64,000 bases of DNA from Bipolaris cookei. Its lineage: Eukaryota; Ascomycota; Dothideomycetes; Pleosporales; Pleosporaceae. Made by a program: the position numbers and the translations under genes. The notes below the pieces were generated by a model. It was not told the DNA's origin. It did not search any database and worked only from the letters and a program-made list of their open reading frames with translations. Location: contig NRSV01000058.1 of the NCBI GenBank assembly GCA_002286855.1, positions 124,001 to 188,000 of the forward strand, in the 5' to 3' direction. Of this stretch, positions 1 through 12,043 are shown piece by piece. The stretch's first letter is position 1, and each line of letters starts with the position of its first letter.

Positions 1-2168
1 TCAACGTCAACGAAGCCGAGGTATCCCAGGCTGAGGTCGACGCTGAAGCCGCTAAGCTGGCTGGGGAGGAACGCAAAGAGGGACATACCCGAGTCAAGAT
101 TGCAGACCGCACTCGTCTCAACAATCGCGTAATCGACCTAAGAACAACTGCATCGCAGGGCATCTTCCGCATTCAGTCTGGTATTTGCAGGCTGTTCCGC
201 CAGCATTTGGATTCAGAGGGGTTTATCGAGATTCACACTCCCAAGTTGCAAGGTGGTGCAACAGAGTCTGGCGCCAGTGTCTTCAAGATTGACTATTTCG
301 GCCGTGGCGCTTTCCTGGCCCAGAGCCCTCAATTGGCCAAGCAAATGGCCATCTCTGCGGATTTCGGCAAGGTGTACGAGATTGGCGCCGTGTTCCGTGC
401 TGAGAACAGTAATACCTATCGACACTTGACTGAATACACCGGTCTCGATCTCGAGATGCAGATTGACGAACACTACCACGAAGTCCTGCGTGTGCTGGAT
501 CGCACGTTCAAGGCCATCTTCAAGGGCATTTATGAGCAGTATCGCCCTGAGATTGAGGTCATAAAAAGGCACTTCCCACATGAGGACTTGGTCTGGCTTG
601 ATGAAACTCCCATCATCCCATTCGCTGAAGGTGTCCGTATGCTGAATGAGTCTGGGTGGAGGGACGACGATGGAAACGAGCTTGACGAGAACGAAGACTT
701 GGGGACCAGAGACGAGGTCCAACTTGGTCGTGTTATCAAGCAGAAACTAGGCACCGACTACTACGTCTTGGACAAGTTTCCAGCAAACGCTCGACCCTTT
801 TATGCCATGAACGATCCAAATAACCCCAACCTTACAAATTCATTCGACATCTTCTGTCGAGGCCAAGAAATCCTCAGCGGTGGTCAGCGTATCCACGACG
901 CTGATATACTACTGGACAAGATGCGCAAGCTCAAGATTGACCCCAGCTCCATGGAAGAATATATTCAGGCATTCCAATGGGGTGCGCCACCACACGGCGG
1001 TGGCGGCATTGGTCTCGAGCGTATCCTCATGTTGATGATGGGTCTTGGAAACATTCGTCATGCTTCCATGTTCCCTCGCGATCCAAAGAGTTTGCCAGAG
1101 AAGCCAGTGGTCAAACAGCTACGTCACCCAGAGGCAAGCACGATGCACCCTCCGTGGGAGGGACAAGACCGCGCTGTCGCAAAGATAGACTTTCAACCCA
1201 TTGAGAAGCTCATCGCCAACTACGGAGATGCCACAAACACATCATGGTTGGAGCCCCGCACAGAGATCTGGCGTGACGAAACAACTGGTGCAGCTGTTGG
1301 TTTCGTGCCTCAGGATGGCTTCGCTATCACTGTTGGTGACCCTCTGTGCCATGAGTCGCAGTACCTCAAGACCATGTCTGGCTATCTCAGATATATCAAG
1401 AAGGAGCGCAACCTTAAGCCGCTCTGGCTGCTTGTAGGATCGGCAGCCGAGGAGGTCCTGGCAACAAAGTTCAACTGGCGCACATTCTCCGTCACTGGAG
1501 AGCAGCGCGTCGATCCTGCGCACAACCCTGCCGACAAGGACTCAGATGTGCAGCGCAAGATTCGCCATGCTGAGAAAGAGGGTATTAAGATTACTGACTA
1601 TGCTCTCGGCTCGCCGCCACCATCAGATGTCAAGCAAAAGGTCGATGCTCGTGTGGAGGATTGGCTGAAGAATCGCAAGGGTAAGCAGGTTCATTTGACC
1701 AACATTCATCCATGGCAAGACGAGGAGCATCGCCAGTATCACGTTGCAACTGCACCGGATGGTACCATTGTTGCTTTTGTCACCATGGCCCAGCTGTCGC
1801 CAGACCACGGTTGGCAAGTCAAGTACTCTCTGGACTTCCCCGGCGCACCCAGTGGCTCCATTGAGCAAGTCGTCACACATGCTCTCAAGCAGGTCGCAGC
1901 AAGCGGCGCTACAAGCGTCACCTTTGGTGGTGGTGCTAGCTCCAAGTTCAGTCCTGGACACAATGTCAAGGGCACACGTGTCAAGGTCCTCAGTCGCGCA
2001 TACCATGCGATTGCAACTGAGCTCAAGCTTACCAACAAGACCGAGTTTCGTGAGAAGCTGGGCGCGACGGACGACCCGAGTTATATCTGCTATCCGCCTC
2101 ATGGGCTGGGCCCTATGGCGGTCAAGGCCATTCTGAACTTTTTCTCGGATGACGAAGACAACAACTAA
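1..2168 (+). CDS. erdS: AspRS-DUF2156 fusion, ergosteryl-aspartate synthase type (5' partial)
   Basis: The reading frame is open from nt 3 to the stop at 2166-2168, so the gene begins upstream of the window. The first part (to about nt 1110) is a class II aspartyl-tRNA synthetase: GGATES and QSPQLAKQM substrate motifs, motif 2 FRAENSNTYRH (about nt 393-425) and motif 3 GGGIGLERILML (about nt 1000-1035). The second part (about nt 1180-2150) is a DUF2156/GNAT-like aminoacyl-tRNA transferase domain. This fusion is known in higher fungi as ErdS, which charges tRNA-Asp and transfers the aspartate to the 3-OH of ergosterol. A plain cytosolic AspRS would stop near MFPRDP, so the extra ~340 residues decide the call. 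No intron interrupts the visible part. The missing piece is the N-terminal anticodon-binding region. Confidence 0.9.
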   Translation, partial: NVNEAEVSQAEVDAEAAKLAGEERKEGHTRVKIADRTRLNNRVIDLRTTASQGIFRIQSGICRLFRQHLDSEGFIEIHTPKLQGGATESGASVFKIDYFGRGAFLAQSPQLAKQMAISADFGKVYEIGAVFRAENSNTYRHLTEYTGLDLEMQIDEHYHEVLRVLDRTFKAIFKGIYEQYRPEIEVIKRHFPHEDLVWLDETPIIPFAEGVRMLNESGWRDDDGNELDENEDLGTRDEVQLGRVIKQKLGTDYYVLDKFPANARPFYAMNDPNNPNLTNSFDIFCRGQEILSGGQRIHDADILLDKMRKLKIDPSSMEEYIQAFQWGAPPHGGGGIGLERILMLMMGLGNIRHASMFPRDPKSLPEKPVVKQLRHPEASTMHPPWEGQDRAVAKIDFQPIEKLIANYGDATNTSWLEPRTEIWRDETTGAAVGFVPQDGFAITVGDPLCHESQYLKTMSGYLRYIKKERNLKPLWLLVGSAAEEVLATKFNWRTFSVTGEQRVDPAHNPADKDSDVQRKIRHAEKEGIKITDYALGSPPPSDVKQKVDARVEDWLKNRKGKQVHLTNIHPWQDEEHRQYHVATAPDGTIVAFVTMAQLSPDHGWQVKYSLDFPGAPSGSIEQVVTHALKQVAASGATSVTFGGGASSKFSPGHNVKGTRVKVLSRAYHAIATELKLTNKTEFREKLGATDDPSYICYPPHGLGPMAVKAILNFFSDDEDNN

Positions 2169-3135
2169 AGTATACATTCTGTTGGAGACTGCACACACGT
2201 TATAGTAAAGGGGCATGGATGGATGATTCGCAGGCATGATACCACTAGGCGTTTTGCTGTTAGTAGCACGGGTAGCCCTAATACCTGTCTGAATAACTCG
2301 AGTAACTTTTGTAGTTAGAGGACATTTTCACTCAACTAGATAGTCTTGGTTTCTTAATGTACTTAATACCCTCTTCGAAACATTCCACCTTGTCAGCTCA
2401 CTTGATGACGCTGCTGAGATGACTTTGCATGCGCTGATTTTGTAAGTATGTGCTTCATTTCGGTACACGGGCGTGTCTATTTCCGTAATATTCCCGATTC
2501 TGGGGTCGCACAACGCATACATGCGGCGGATAGGTCGGTAGTCTTGTACTAAGTACATCAGGCTGCACGTCATTCCTTGATGCTTTCACACAGCGCATTC
2601 ACCCTGTGGGTCTTTCTGCGCATATTTCTCGGACAGCAGCACGTGCGATCGGCTGCTGGCTGGCCGTTGGCAACGCCTCCCGACGAAGACGACAGCAACG
2701 CGGGGAATACTCGGCGCACTAGTGCAAGGCGGGGTTGTACAGCCAGGTTTACAGGCCATTCGGAGCCATGGCACGGCTATGTAAAGAGGATACTGAAGGG
2801 ATGTGATTGGCTGTTGACAAAAGCTTGCTGGAGTATTGCTGCAGATTTGAGCTCTGACGTTCACCCGTCGCGTGTCGAGATCGGAACTTTGTGACGACAA
2901 AGCTCAGCAGGCCTGCTTGACATGGAGATTACGCCCATGGAGAGGCGCGGGCGGGAAAATATAAGGATGGCCGAATCTACGTCTAGATGCAAAGCAAGGA
3001 GAACAGTGGAATTCCTTTGTTTGCACAGCATTGCCTCACGAGTGAAGACGCTCGAGCTCAGTGCTGTAAACGACTAAACAGACGGCTGTCCCTTGACCTC
3101 ACACTGCTTGCAAATCCTCGCTCTCATTGGCAACA
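2169..3135. other. Intergenic, 3' of erdS and promoter of CYP53
   Basis: No convincing gene. Short open frames on both strands (for example 2577-2894 and 2586-2900) overlap each other and resemble no family I know. A TATA-like AAATATAAGG lies near 2957-2966, about 170 bp upstream of the P450 start codon, and could be its core promoter. Confidence 0.5.
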
Positions 3136-4704
3136 ATGTTTCTAACATCATTTCTCTTGACGCCTTATACCATCCTTCTTCTACCGGTTCTCTTCTATCT
3201 TCTCCCATACCTTCGGAACTGGCAGATCCGCAACATACCGGCGCCATTCCCGGCCGCTTGGACCAATCTCTGGCTGCTTTACCAGTGCCGCCGCGGGAAG
3301 CGCTTCCTTGCCGTTCACGAAGCACACAAAAAGCTTGGAAAGCTGGTTCGTATTCAGCCTCACCATGTCAGCATTGCTGATGCGGATGCCATTACCCAAA
3401 TCTACGGTCATGGCAACGGCTTCTTGAAGAGCGAGTACTATGACGCCTTCGTATCGATTAGGAGAGGGCTGTTCAACACTCGGGATCGTGCCGAGCACAC
3501 CAGGAAGAGGAAGACGGTCGCTCACACTTTTTCTGCCAAAAGTGTGCTGCAGTTCGAACAGTATATTCACCACAACTTGCAGGAATTGCAAACCCAGTGG
3601 GATCGCCGAGCTGATGGTGCCAAGAACCAGGGAGGATGGTATAACATGGATGCGCTGAACTGGTTCAACTACCTCGCCTTTGATGTCATTGGTGACTTGG
3701 CTTTTGGAGAGCCTTTTGGCATGTTGAAGAAGGGAAAGGATGAGGCTGAGGTCGCCAAGGATGGGAAGATTACATATGCGCCAGCTATCGAGGTGTTGAA
3801 TCGAAGGGGAGAGGTCAGCGGGTATGTCAAATTACTGCCTGCAACCTTCGGCTGACATGATGGACTGATATGACGCAGAACCGTTGGAATCTTCCCTGCC
3901 ATCAAACCCTATGCAAAGTACTTCCCGGACCCATTCTTCAGCCAAGGCATGAAGGCTATCGAGAATCTTGCTGGCATCGCCATCGCTCGTGTCAACGCTC
4001 GTCTTGAGAAGCCATCCGACCGTGTGGACCTACTCGCCCGTTTGATGGAAGGCCGCGATGAAACCGGCAACAAACTCGGTCGTGAAGAGCTTACAGCAGA
4101 AGCCCTTACCCAACTAATTGCCGGCTCAGACACTACTTCAAACACCTCGTGCGCCCTCCTCTACCACTGCCTCAAACACCCTGAAGTTGTCAAAAAGCTA
4201 CAGAGAGAGTTAGACACTGCGCTTCCAGACCCAGATGCCGTCCCCGCCTATGCTCAAGTCAAGGACCTTCCATACTTAGACGCTGTGATTAAAGAGGCGA
4301 TGCGCATCCACAGTACCTCGTCTCTCGGACTTCCGCGCCTCATCTCCTCTGGTACTGGCATCACAATTCTCGGCCACCACTTCCCTCAAGGCACCGTCCT
4401 CTCCGTACCAGCATACACGATCCACCACTCGACAGAGATCTGGGGCCCCGACGCAGACACGTTCCGTCCTGAACGCTGGCAGAACATCACAGAGAAGCAA
4501 AAGGCAGCGTTCATTCCATTCAGCTATGGTCCACGGGCTTGCGTGGGCAGGAACGTGGCTGAGATGGAGCTGACATTAATCGTTGCGACGGTGTTTAGGC
4601 GGTATGAGTTTGAGCTTCGACAGGGGGAAATGGAGACTAGAGAGGGCTTCTTGAGGAAGCCGGTGGGGTTGGAGGTGGGGATGCGGAAGAGGGTGTTCTC
4701 ATGA
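3136..4704 (+). CDS. bphA: Cytochrome P450, CYP53 family benzoate para-hydroxylase
   Basis: Exons 3136-3821 and 3879-4704 give 503 residues; the 57-bp intron has GTATGT and GCAG ends and splits a glycine codon. The protein opens with a hydrophobic ER anchor (about residues 2-25). It carries the I-helix motif AGSDTTSNT around D313, the K-helix ExxR (EAMR), and the haem loop FSYGPRACVGR with ligand Cys450. Segments such as YGHGNGFLKS, RGLFNTRDRAEHTRKRKT and METREGFLRKP are characteristic of CYP53. These enzymes hydroxylate benzoate to 4-hydroxybenzoate, which feeds the beta-ketoadipate pathway and detoxifies plant phenolics. The length is normal for the family. The start is the first ATG followed by the anchor; the preceding in-frame TTG is not needed. 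No other benzoate-pathway gene is adjacent. Confidence 0.93.
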
Positions 4705-5034
4705 TTTTTGGGGTCGAAAAGGAGATTTGTTTTAATATAGGCATGATATTTTGATATTGCTCATACAAGGCTTTTCTTCGTACGGACATGGTGATGTGAT
4801 GAGGCCTAGAAAGTACTGGTGTTAAGTTCTAGATCTGTAATCGTCGCTAGAACTCTTGGCGATTAATCAGAGAGTGTTTAAGTTAAAATTGTCTACATCT
4901 AAGCATATTCCAACACGTGAACTGGTGTTGGGTGGAGCTGTGACGTCGGGGAAAGTGAAAGCGCGCCAGCCTAGTGTGGACGCACGGGCCACGTACGTTA
5001 GCGTCCATCGTCGCGATACTCCCGAACAACGCGC
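4705..5034. other. Intergenic spacer
   Basis: 3' flank of the P450 gene and promoter of the TAF2 gene, both on the plus strand. I see no further feature. Confidence 0.5.
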
Positions 5035-8000
5035 ATGGCAGAGCCGGGCGTGCCCTCAACAACGACCGCAGCCCTCGACCCAGCGCCCCTCGCCTTCCGC
5101 CCTTCCCCAGCCCGGCTGCATACCCGGGAGCCAGGACTGCCTGCGCCGCCCATAATGGCGCCCCTCGAGCTCGCCGATGCAATGGACGACGCCTCGTCGG
5201 GCGACTCTTTTACCCTACTGAAGCAGCAGCTCGAGCTCGACTTCAGCTTTGCACCGCGCCGGGTCAAGGGCCTGACCACGCTCGACATTCAGCCCGATCA
5301 GGCTCAGCTGCGAGACATCACCCTCAATTGCCGCCAACTCCGCCCCACGAGCATCCGTATCCAAGGCGAGAAGGCCGCCTTTAGCTACTCGAATCTGCAC
5401 CAGCGCCTAACCCTCTACCCCGGTACCGGCCTCGAGCAGTATCATTTCGTCAAGCAGCGCATAGCGCGACATACCTCCGGCGCCGAGGATGAGCTGATCA
5501 TCACAGTGCCTGACAAGGTCAGGATTCGGGAAGTGAAGCCCTCGGAAGCTGGCATGACGGATGACGCACCGGGTACCTTTTACGCGCCTCTCAAGCTCGA
5601 GATTGAATACGAACTAGACGATTTCCGGGACGCGCTTCACTTTGTCGGTGTCGAGGATGGAGACGCTCGCTTCCCGCACGCCTATACGCGCAACTCGTTT
5701 TTCCCTGGTACCGCATCCTGTCTCTTTCCGTGCATAGACGATGGCGAGACGAGGTGTATCTTTGAAGTGTCCATTCGATATCCGCGCACACTAGGCGATG
5801 CTCTCAGCAAGCTATTGCTGCCAAATGCAAACCCTAATGGACCTCCAGCCGATGGAGTCGACAAAGCCGACAGTGTCATGTTGGATGTAGATGATGAGCA
5901 AGCCGATTTATCCGAGGAAGAGAAGGCCATGGAAATGCAAGTCATTTGCTCCGGCACGCTGACCGATGACGTGAGTACCTTCCCCAGTTTATTGCATATG
6001 TTTTATTAACGTGTATAGATTCTCGATCCTGCGGACCCAGCGCGAAAGACTGCGAGCTTCTCATGCGACACTCCCGTCCTCCCCCAGCATATTGGCTTTG
6101 TCATCGGACCTTTCGAACATGTCGACCTCTCCGAATACCGTGATACCCTGGATGACGAGCGCTTGGGCGAAAATGCTATCAAGGTCCACGCATTCTGCTT
6201 GCCCGGCAAGGAAAATGAGGTCCGGAACAGCGCCATGATGCTCGCTCGAGCTCTCGATACCTTCACGGAGCGATTTCAGAGTTATGCTTTTGGGAATTCC
6301 TACAAACTCGCATTCGTAGACGACCTGGATTGCGATACTGCGCACACAGCCTCGTTTTCAATCTGCAGCTCGCGCCTGCTCTTCCCGGAAACCGTTTGGG
6401 AGCCACTCGAGCACACGACCAGGGTACTGGTACATGCAGTAGCTAGCCAGTGGATAGGCGTAGATGTCATCGCGCACAATCTGGAAGACTACTGGATCAT
6501 TGTTGGTGGCTCGTGGTTCATGGCTGAACTGTACCTCAAAGAACTCTTTGGCCGGAATGACTGGCGCTTCAGGCAAAAATTGATGGTAGACAGGGTCATC
6601 TACATGGACCGCAAGCGCCCATCGCTTCAGCAGCTTGCAGAGCACATGCAGTTGGATCCTCGTGAGGCCGAATTCATGGAACTCAAGTCGCTTATGGTCC
6701 TCTCAATTCTGCATAACCGCCTGGTAAAACAGAGCGGCAAGAACGGTGTTGACAGGTGCTTGTACCGGATGCTGTTTAATGCTCGTCAAGGAAAGTACCC
6801 CAACGGCGCAGTTACCACTGATGACTTTCTCGATATCTGCGAGAAAGTAGGCCACCAGAAGCTCGAATCTTTCTTTCAGCAGTGGATTGTAGGCGCAGGA
6901 TGCCCCACATTTCACTGCGTTCCTTCGTTCAACAAGAAGAAGCAAGTGGTTCAGCTTACCATCAAACAGCTCCAGGCCGACTCATCCATCACAACAATTG
7001 AGAACGGTCTTGCGGCAGATGACTTTATGCGCGAAGCGAAACAGAAATCTCGCGACTTGCGGTCAGCAACAGGATATCCCACTTTTGTAGGCCCCATGAC
7101 TATTAGGATCCACGAAGCCGACGGCACTCCCTATGAGCATATCGTCGACATTAACTCGAACAACGTCAAAGTAGAGATTCCATACAATACCAAATACAAG
7201 CGATTAAAAAGGAATCGATTGAACAAGGAGCGTATGGCCGCCGCCGCCGGTCTCGATGCTTCCGGTGAAACACAAGAAGATGTCACATTTTACATGTTAG
7301 GAGACCTTTTTACTTCACCCCAAGAACACGAAGAGTGGCGACTCGACGATTGGCCACCGGAAGACGAAGCTAAGCAGGAGGGGGAAGCGTACGAGTGGAT
7401 CCGCATCGACGCAGACTTTGAATGGATATGTCGGACCAATATTGAAGACATGCCGTCGTACATGTACGTCTCACAGTTGCAGCAGGACAAGGATGTTGTT
7501 GCACAAGCAGAGTCTATACAGTTTCTTGCCAACAAAGAGGGCCACCCGTTGATCTCCACTTTCCTGGTCAAGACGTTGATGGACAATCGATATTTCCACG
7601 GTATACGGACTATGGCTGCCATGGTCCTTGCCCAGAGCGCGCTGAAGCGGACTCAGTGGGTTGGACTCTTCCACCTGAAGAAGGCTTTTCGTGAGCTGTT
7701 CTGCTTGCCAAACTCGCCAATGACTCGATCAAATGACTTTTCTGACCGCAGCATGTATCTGATACAATGCGCTATTCCCAGGGCCATTGCTAAGATCAAG
7801 GGCGAAGACGGCAGATCACCACTAGAAGCTAAGCGTTTCCTACTGGATCTTGTGCGATACAACGACAACCGCGGAAATGATTACAGCGATGACCACTATA
7901 TTGCCACACTGATGCGATGTCTGGCTGAAACCCTGACCAAGACAAATATAAGTTCCGAGCTCAGCCACGAAGAATGGGCGCAGGAACAGGACTTTACCAA

Positions 8001-9816
8001 CAAGGCTATTGGAGAGCTTACTCGACACCAGAGGCTTGACGAATGGATCCCTACGTACCAGAACGTATACACGACCACTGCGCTTGACTGTGCGTTCAAG
8101 CTGGTTACAAGCCGGGTGACTCCCTTCAAACCTACCGAGTTTCTGCAGTATGCGCAACTAGGGAATGCAGACAATGTACGCTTAAAAGCGTGGGAGTGTC
8201 TCACTCGGCTGGGCATGTTCCGTAAAGATTCGGTCATGAGGTTTCTGGTACATGAGATTCGGTCTGATCCTTCACCATACTTCAGAAAGCAAATGCTACG
8301 TATTCTCGGCCTTGCTATCGGTCAGGTGGCTACCGGCGATGTTTGGGCGCCAGAGAAGGCTGCCGAAACTGCTGCAGACACGCTTGTGGTTGAGAACGAA
8401 GCGAGCAACGCCGAACGCGCATCCGCCCTTGCTCGTCAGAACCTCAACGGGGCTTTGAGGGGTCTGAAGAGCGACCTGCAGGGACACCAAACTTTGCGGT
8501 CGGTACTCGAGGAGGCACTCAAGTCCACAACTTTGTCTGTCAACGACATGTCTGAGATCTTGGACATATGCGATATGATCTTTGATAACCAAAAGGTCAA
8601 CAAGCTACCAGTCAAGTTAGCCCTTCCACGTTACTGGACTGTAGAACACCTCGGAAAAGCAGTGCTGCGCTTCAAGCAGACCAAGAAATATAGGACAACT
8701 CCCAAGCGGCCTTTGGTTGCCCCTGCTCCAGCCCCTGCTCCAGTTCTTCCAGTTGCTCCACCTCTTCCTTTACGAGAGCCAGTGCCTTCGGTAGCGAAGC
8801 CAACCGGTCAGCCGAAGTTGTCGCTGAAGATTGGTGGGTTGCTAAAGAACAAGAGTGCATCGTCTCCACCGACAGCTGTCGACTCTATGCATGCCAAGTC
8901 GCGAAGTCAATCGATGGTATTTTCGCCGACCGTTCATTATTCGCCATCTCCTATTTCTCGGTCCACTAGGCCATCTCCAGCGCCGCAGCCGCAGCTGCAG
9001 CCACAGTCACAGTCTCAGCCGTCTCAGCCGTCTCAGCCTGCCGCCAGTTCTGCTCCTACATCTGCTCAGCCAGATTCTCGAGCCTCTACACCAGAGATAC
9101 CATTGATGCAGCAACCTATGAAGAAGGTGTCCACTCCAGCAGCAACACCCAAAGCAGGAACCCCGGCACCAGTACCGTCTACTGCTCCAACTGCAGCTTC
9201 AGTACCATCACCGAAGATAGTTACCAAAACTCCGGTCCCACCACCAAGAGTCTCCGTACCAGCTCCCAAATCAGCTTCTGTTCAATTAAAACCGGCGATA
9301 GCATCCGTCAAGATACCAAAACCTGTATCTACACCAACCATGTCATCGCCCGTTCCCCTACCTGCCCCCAAACTCAAGATCAAGACGAAGACTGCCAACG
9401 GCTCAACCGTGACTTCCAGGCCATCAAGCGCAGCTCCTTCACCGCGTCCCAGTGCCGCACCTTCGCCCCGACCGACCGTCGTCCCACTACCTCGCCCCAC
9501 CCCATCCGTACCCGGTCCCGTTGCCCGACCCGTCATCAAGCAAAAGCGAAGCAAAATCGTCAAGCTACGACTCGCACCCCACCTCCTCTCACGCTTCACA
9601 GGTGACACCAAGAAACGCAAGCTCATCCTCGGTAACGGGGACGATGACCGACCCCTCAAGCGCCAGAGCCTCGAAACGGGTGTGCGCCTGAATGGCGGCG
9701 ATGGCGCTCCCAAGAGCGGTCTGGTGAGTGTGGAGCGGGGAGGAAGCGATCGACCGCGTCTCGTCGTCAAAATGAAGCTTGGAAAAGGCAAATTCCCTGT
9801 TGAGCAGAAACGGTAA
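5035..9816 (+). CDS. TAF2: TFIID subunit TAF2 (inactive M1-aminopeptidase fold)
   Basis: Exons 5035-5970 and 6019-9816 (48-bp intron, GTGAGT...TATAG) give about 1577 residues. TAF2 is the large TFIID subunit that contacts initiator DNA with TAF1. The N-terminal ~900 residues follow an M1 aminopeptidase plan: beta domain, then the peptidase-like domain (LVHAVASQWIGVDVIAHNLE, near nt 6430-6490), then HEAT-like helices. In active M1 enzymes this helix reads HELAHQW; here it is HAVASQW, so the catalytic Glu and second zinc His are lost, as is usual for TAF2. The C-terminal third (from about nt 8690) is Pro/Ser/Ala-rich and disordered and ends in basic patches. A second possible start at 5155 (MAPLELADAMDD) would remove a disordered 40-residue lead; the first ATG is used here. 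Confidence 0.92.
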
Positions 9817-10333
9817 AGGGAGGTGGGTCATGACGTATGAACAAGTTGTGTGGAAAAGAAATAGTCAAGGGGGGTTATGAGGAGGACTGGGAATGAGGAG
9901 GAACACAGAGGGATAGGAAGGATAAATATGCATTTTATGGTGTTATTGATCTCGGCATTATCAGATTACTACCTTTTCACTTGAAGGAGCAAGTGGGAAT
10001 TTTCCCCGCAACGAAAACAGGGAAAGATATGGGGGATTACTATCAGGGGAATTTCGGGACTTGGGAAATGCGGGAAATGGGCAAATGGGAATTACTGCGT
10101 TAGGCATAAACAGCATTCAGCGATGGCGTTTTTCTTCTTCTTCTCTCTTTTTCTTCGTTTTCGTAGTCGGGATATTAGGCGGATATACCCTTTGTCTTCT
10201 TTTTTTAAAGCCTGTTTTTTTTCTCTCCTCCAGAGAGAAAATGAGGGTGAAGGATGGTGGAGAGAGAAGAACGGAAAATGAACAAATGAAGTATACTATG
10301 CATCTTCTGTCTTCTTTTGCTAGTACTCTGTTA
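9817..10333. other. Intergenic, 3' of TAF2
   Basis: Purine-rich and then pyrimidine-rich sequence between the TAF2 stop codon and the left end of transposon A. No gene seen. Confidence 0.5.
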
Positions 10334-10405
10334 ACGTCAGTGTATAGCGAGTGTCCGGACATGCCAAGACCCCATCAACTTCACGACCATTACATGACTA
10401 TTACA
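10334..10405 (+). repeat. Left terminal inverted repeat of element A
   Basis: Begins ACGTCAGTGTATAGCGAG directly after TA. It matches the reverse complement of 11972-12043 with scattered transitions and one small indel. Confidence 0.85.
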
Positions 10406-10445
10406 ACGCAACTATGATAGTAAATAGAAACCGTAATAGGCTATT

Positions 10446-11967
10446 CTACTCAGAATTTATTTTTGCTTCTTGCTTACATGTGCGCGAGTTATGTCCTGTC
10501 TTGCCGCAGTGTATACAGTGCCTTTGCGACGGCTCGCCCACCTCAGCGCGTGCTCTCTTTTTTGCCTTCTTCCCATCACTACGCAGCCCAAACTCCTTTA
10601 AAGTTGCTAATCGCTCTCCCTCCTCAACTACTAGAGTCCTTTCTTTCTGTACTCGCTTTCTTTCGTGCGATTTTCGTCGCGTAGCGGCTTTGTTAGCTGC
10701 TTCAAGCTCAGCGTTGCGTTTTTGCGCCAACACCAACTTGTGCGCAATAATCGCAGCGCCTTTTGCCAGCTCTTCAAAAGCAATCACTATACTTGTTGGC
10801 AAACTATCTATATGTCTCTGAATTCTCTGCTTCACTAGCGTCGATTGCAACCCTAGTTCTAGGGTATTGCTTGGGGTTTGCGACAACCAGGGCAGATCTT
10901 CTACAGCAGAAGGCAGGTAAGAACTCCATTTTCGTCATATGGTTGATCCCGTTGCGCATCATCTCCTCAGCTTGGCGCCCATACGCCCCCTTTAAAGGCG
11001 AGAAACAGCCCATATCAAGTGGCTGTAGTAGATGGGAAGAGTGCGGAGGCATGCTTAGAGTGACAATCTTTGCCTCCTTGCAGTATTGCTGGAACTTGAG
11101 CGAGCTGTGGCTCATATGGCCGTCAAGAATGAGCAGACGATAGCCTCCAATACTACGCTCTTTCGTATGCCTATCAAAGTGCTCCAACCACTTCAGGCCA
11201 AGCTCATTCGTTGTCTAGCCGTTCTCAGATATTACAATAACCCAATCTCGAGGTAGACTACCGTCCTTGTACAAGAAATAGAGGTGGTACTTGCCTTGAA
11301 AGATGATGAAGGGTAGGATCGCCCAGCCAACTGCGCTGACACAAACCATGCTGGTAACCCACTCCCGGTTGCCCTGCTACATTGATTTCGGTCTCGATCG
11401 GCGCTCAGAGGCTGTAACTACTGCTGACGAGTTGTGCATACCCATCATAAAGCCAGTCTCACCGAAGTTGTACATCTCGTCGTCCTGGATCTCATACTTG
11501 GCTTTAGTACTATGTACAAGGCGGAACCAGCCCTGCACAAGCTTAGGATCTTCACAGAGGGCTCTCTTATAGTCTTACTTTCGATTAAACTTCATCCTAA
11601 GCTCTGGGAGACGCTTTATGAATGCTCTAGGCCAGGCTGAGCCTACAGGGTTATGGTGGCGGGCAGCCAGCAAAGAATCAGCTAGATCTCGGATAGCAGG
11701 TAGGCGCAGTAGAAATCCTCCCGCATCAAGGTCCAGTATATAGTCAACTATTGTTTTCTCTTCTGTCACAAGAAGCTTCATTGAGTCAGGTATACAATCG
11801 TTTCGAGAGAGCTTTCCTGCGCGTCTTTGTCGTAGAGTTCTTTCACACACGTTGTAGATTATTGCAACACGTGGTATAGCAAGTATCGCGTTGCATTGGA
11901 TAGCCTGAAGTGCAAGCTGTATTTGAGATTCTTCTGAAGAGTTTTTCACATTGTTGTGTTGAGCCAT
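10446..11967 (-). pseudogene. Pogo-like transposase of element A, inactivated
   Basis: Starts with MAQHNNVKNSS at 11967, next to the right TIR. The frame holds through 10804 but has three nonsense codons, each explained by a C-to-T change on one strand: CAA to TAA at 11575-11577, CAG to TAG after RPKSM, and TGG to TAG in ENGW. An N-terminal helix-turn-helix region is followed by the DDE core. The first catalytic Asp motif reads NFGETGF instead of NFDETGF, so Asp is replaced by Gly. The second (LILDGH) and third (LQPLDMGCF) are intact. After EFLPAF, a deletion removes the usual ~60 residues and shifts the frame. The C-terminal tail (10446-10886) has a basic coiled segment and a CCHC zinc knuckle, CIHCGKTGHNSRTC. 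Confidence 0.87.
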
Positions 11968-11971
11968 CGCG

Positions 11972-12043
11972 TGTAATAGTCATATAATAGTGGAAGTTGA
12001 TGGGGTCTTGTGGCATGTCTGGATACTCGCTATACATTGATAT
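11972..12043 (-). repeat. Right terminal inverted repeat of element A
   Basis: Reverse complement begins ATATCAATGTATAGCGAG. It has A/T where the left repeat has G/C, consistent with RIP-type transitions. It is followed by TA at 12044-12045. Confidence 0.85.

Larger units (their letters stand above)
10334..12043. mobile_element. Degenerate pogo-like (Tc1/mariner superfamily) DNA transposon A
   Basis: A 1710-bp element flanked by TA dinucleotides (10332-10333 and 12044-12045), as expected for TA target-site duplication. Its ~72-bp terminal inverted repeats differ mainly by C/T and G/A changes. The single minus-strand gene inside encodes a pogo/DDE-type transposase, ruined by three in-frame stops and an internal deletion with frameshift. 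It is much shorter than a complete element would be because part of the transposase C-terminal half is missing. Confidence 0.88.

Noticed and set aside
2328..2900. Short open frames between erdS and the P450
   Set aside because: They overlap on both strands, lack homology and lie in promoter sequence.
1..4704. A biosynthetic cluster joining the sterol-aspartylating fusion and the P450
   Set aside because: The P450 is a CYP53 benzoate hydroxylase, not a sterol enzyme. Adjacency appears to be chance.
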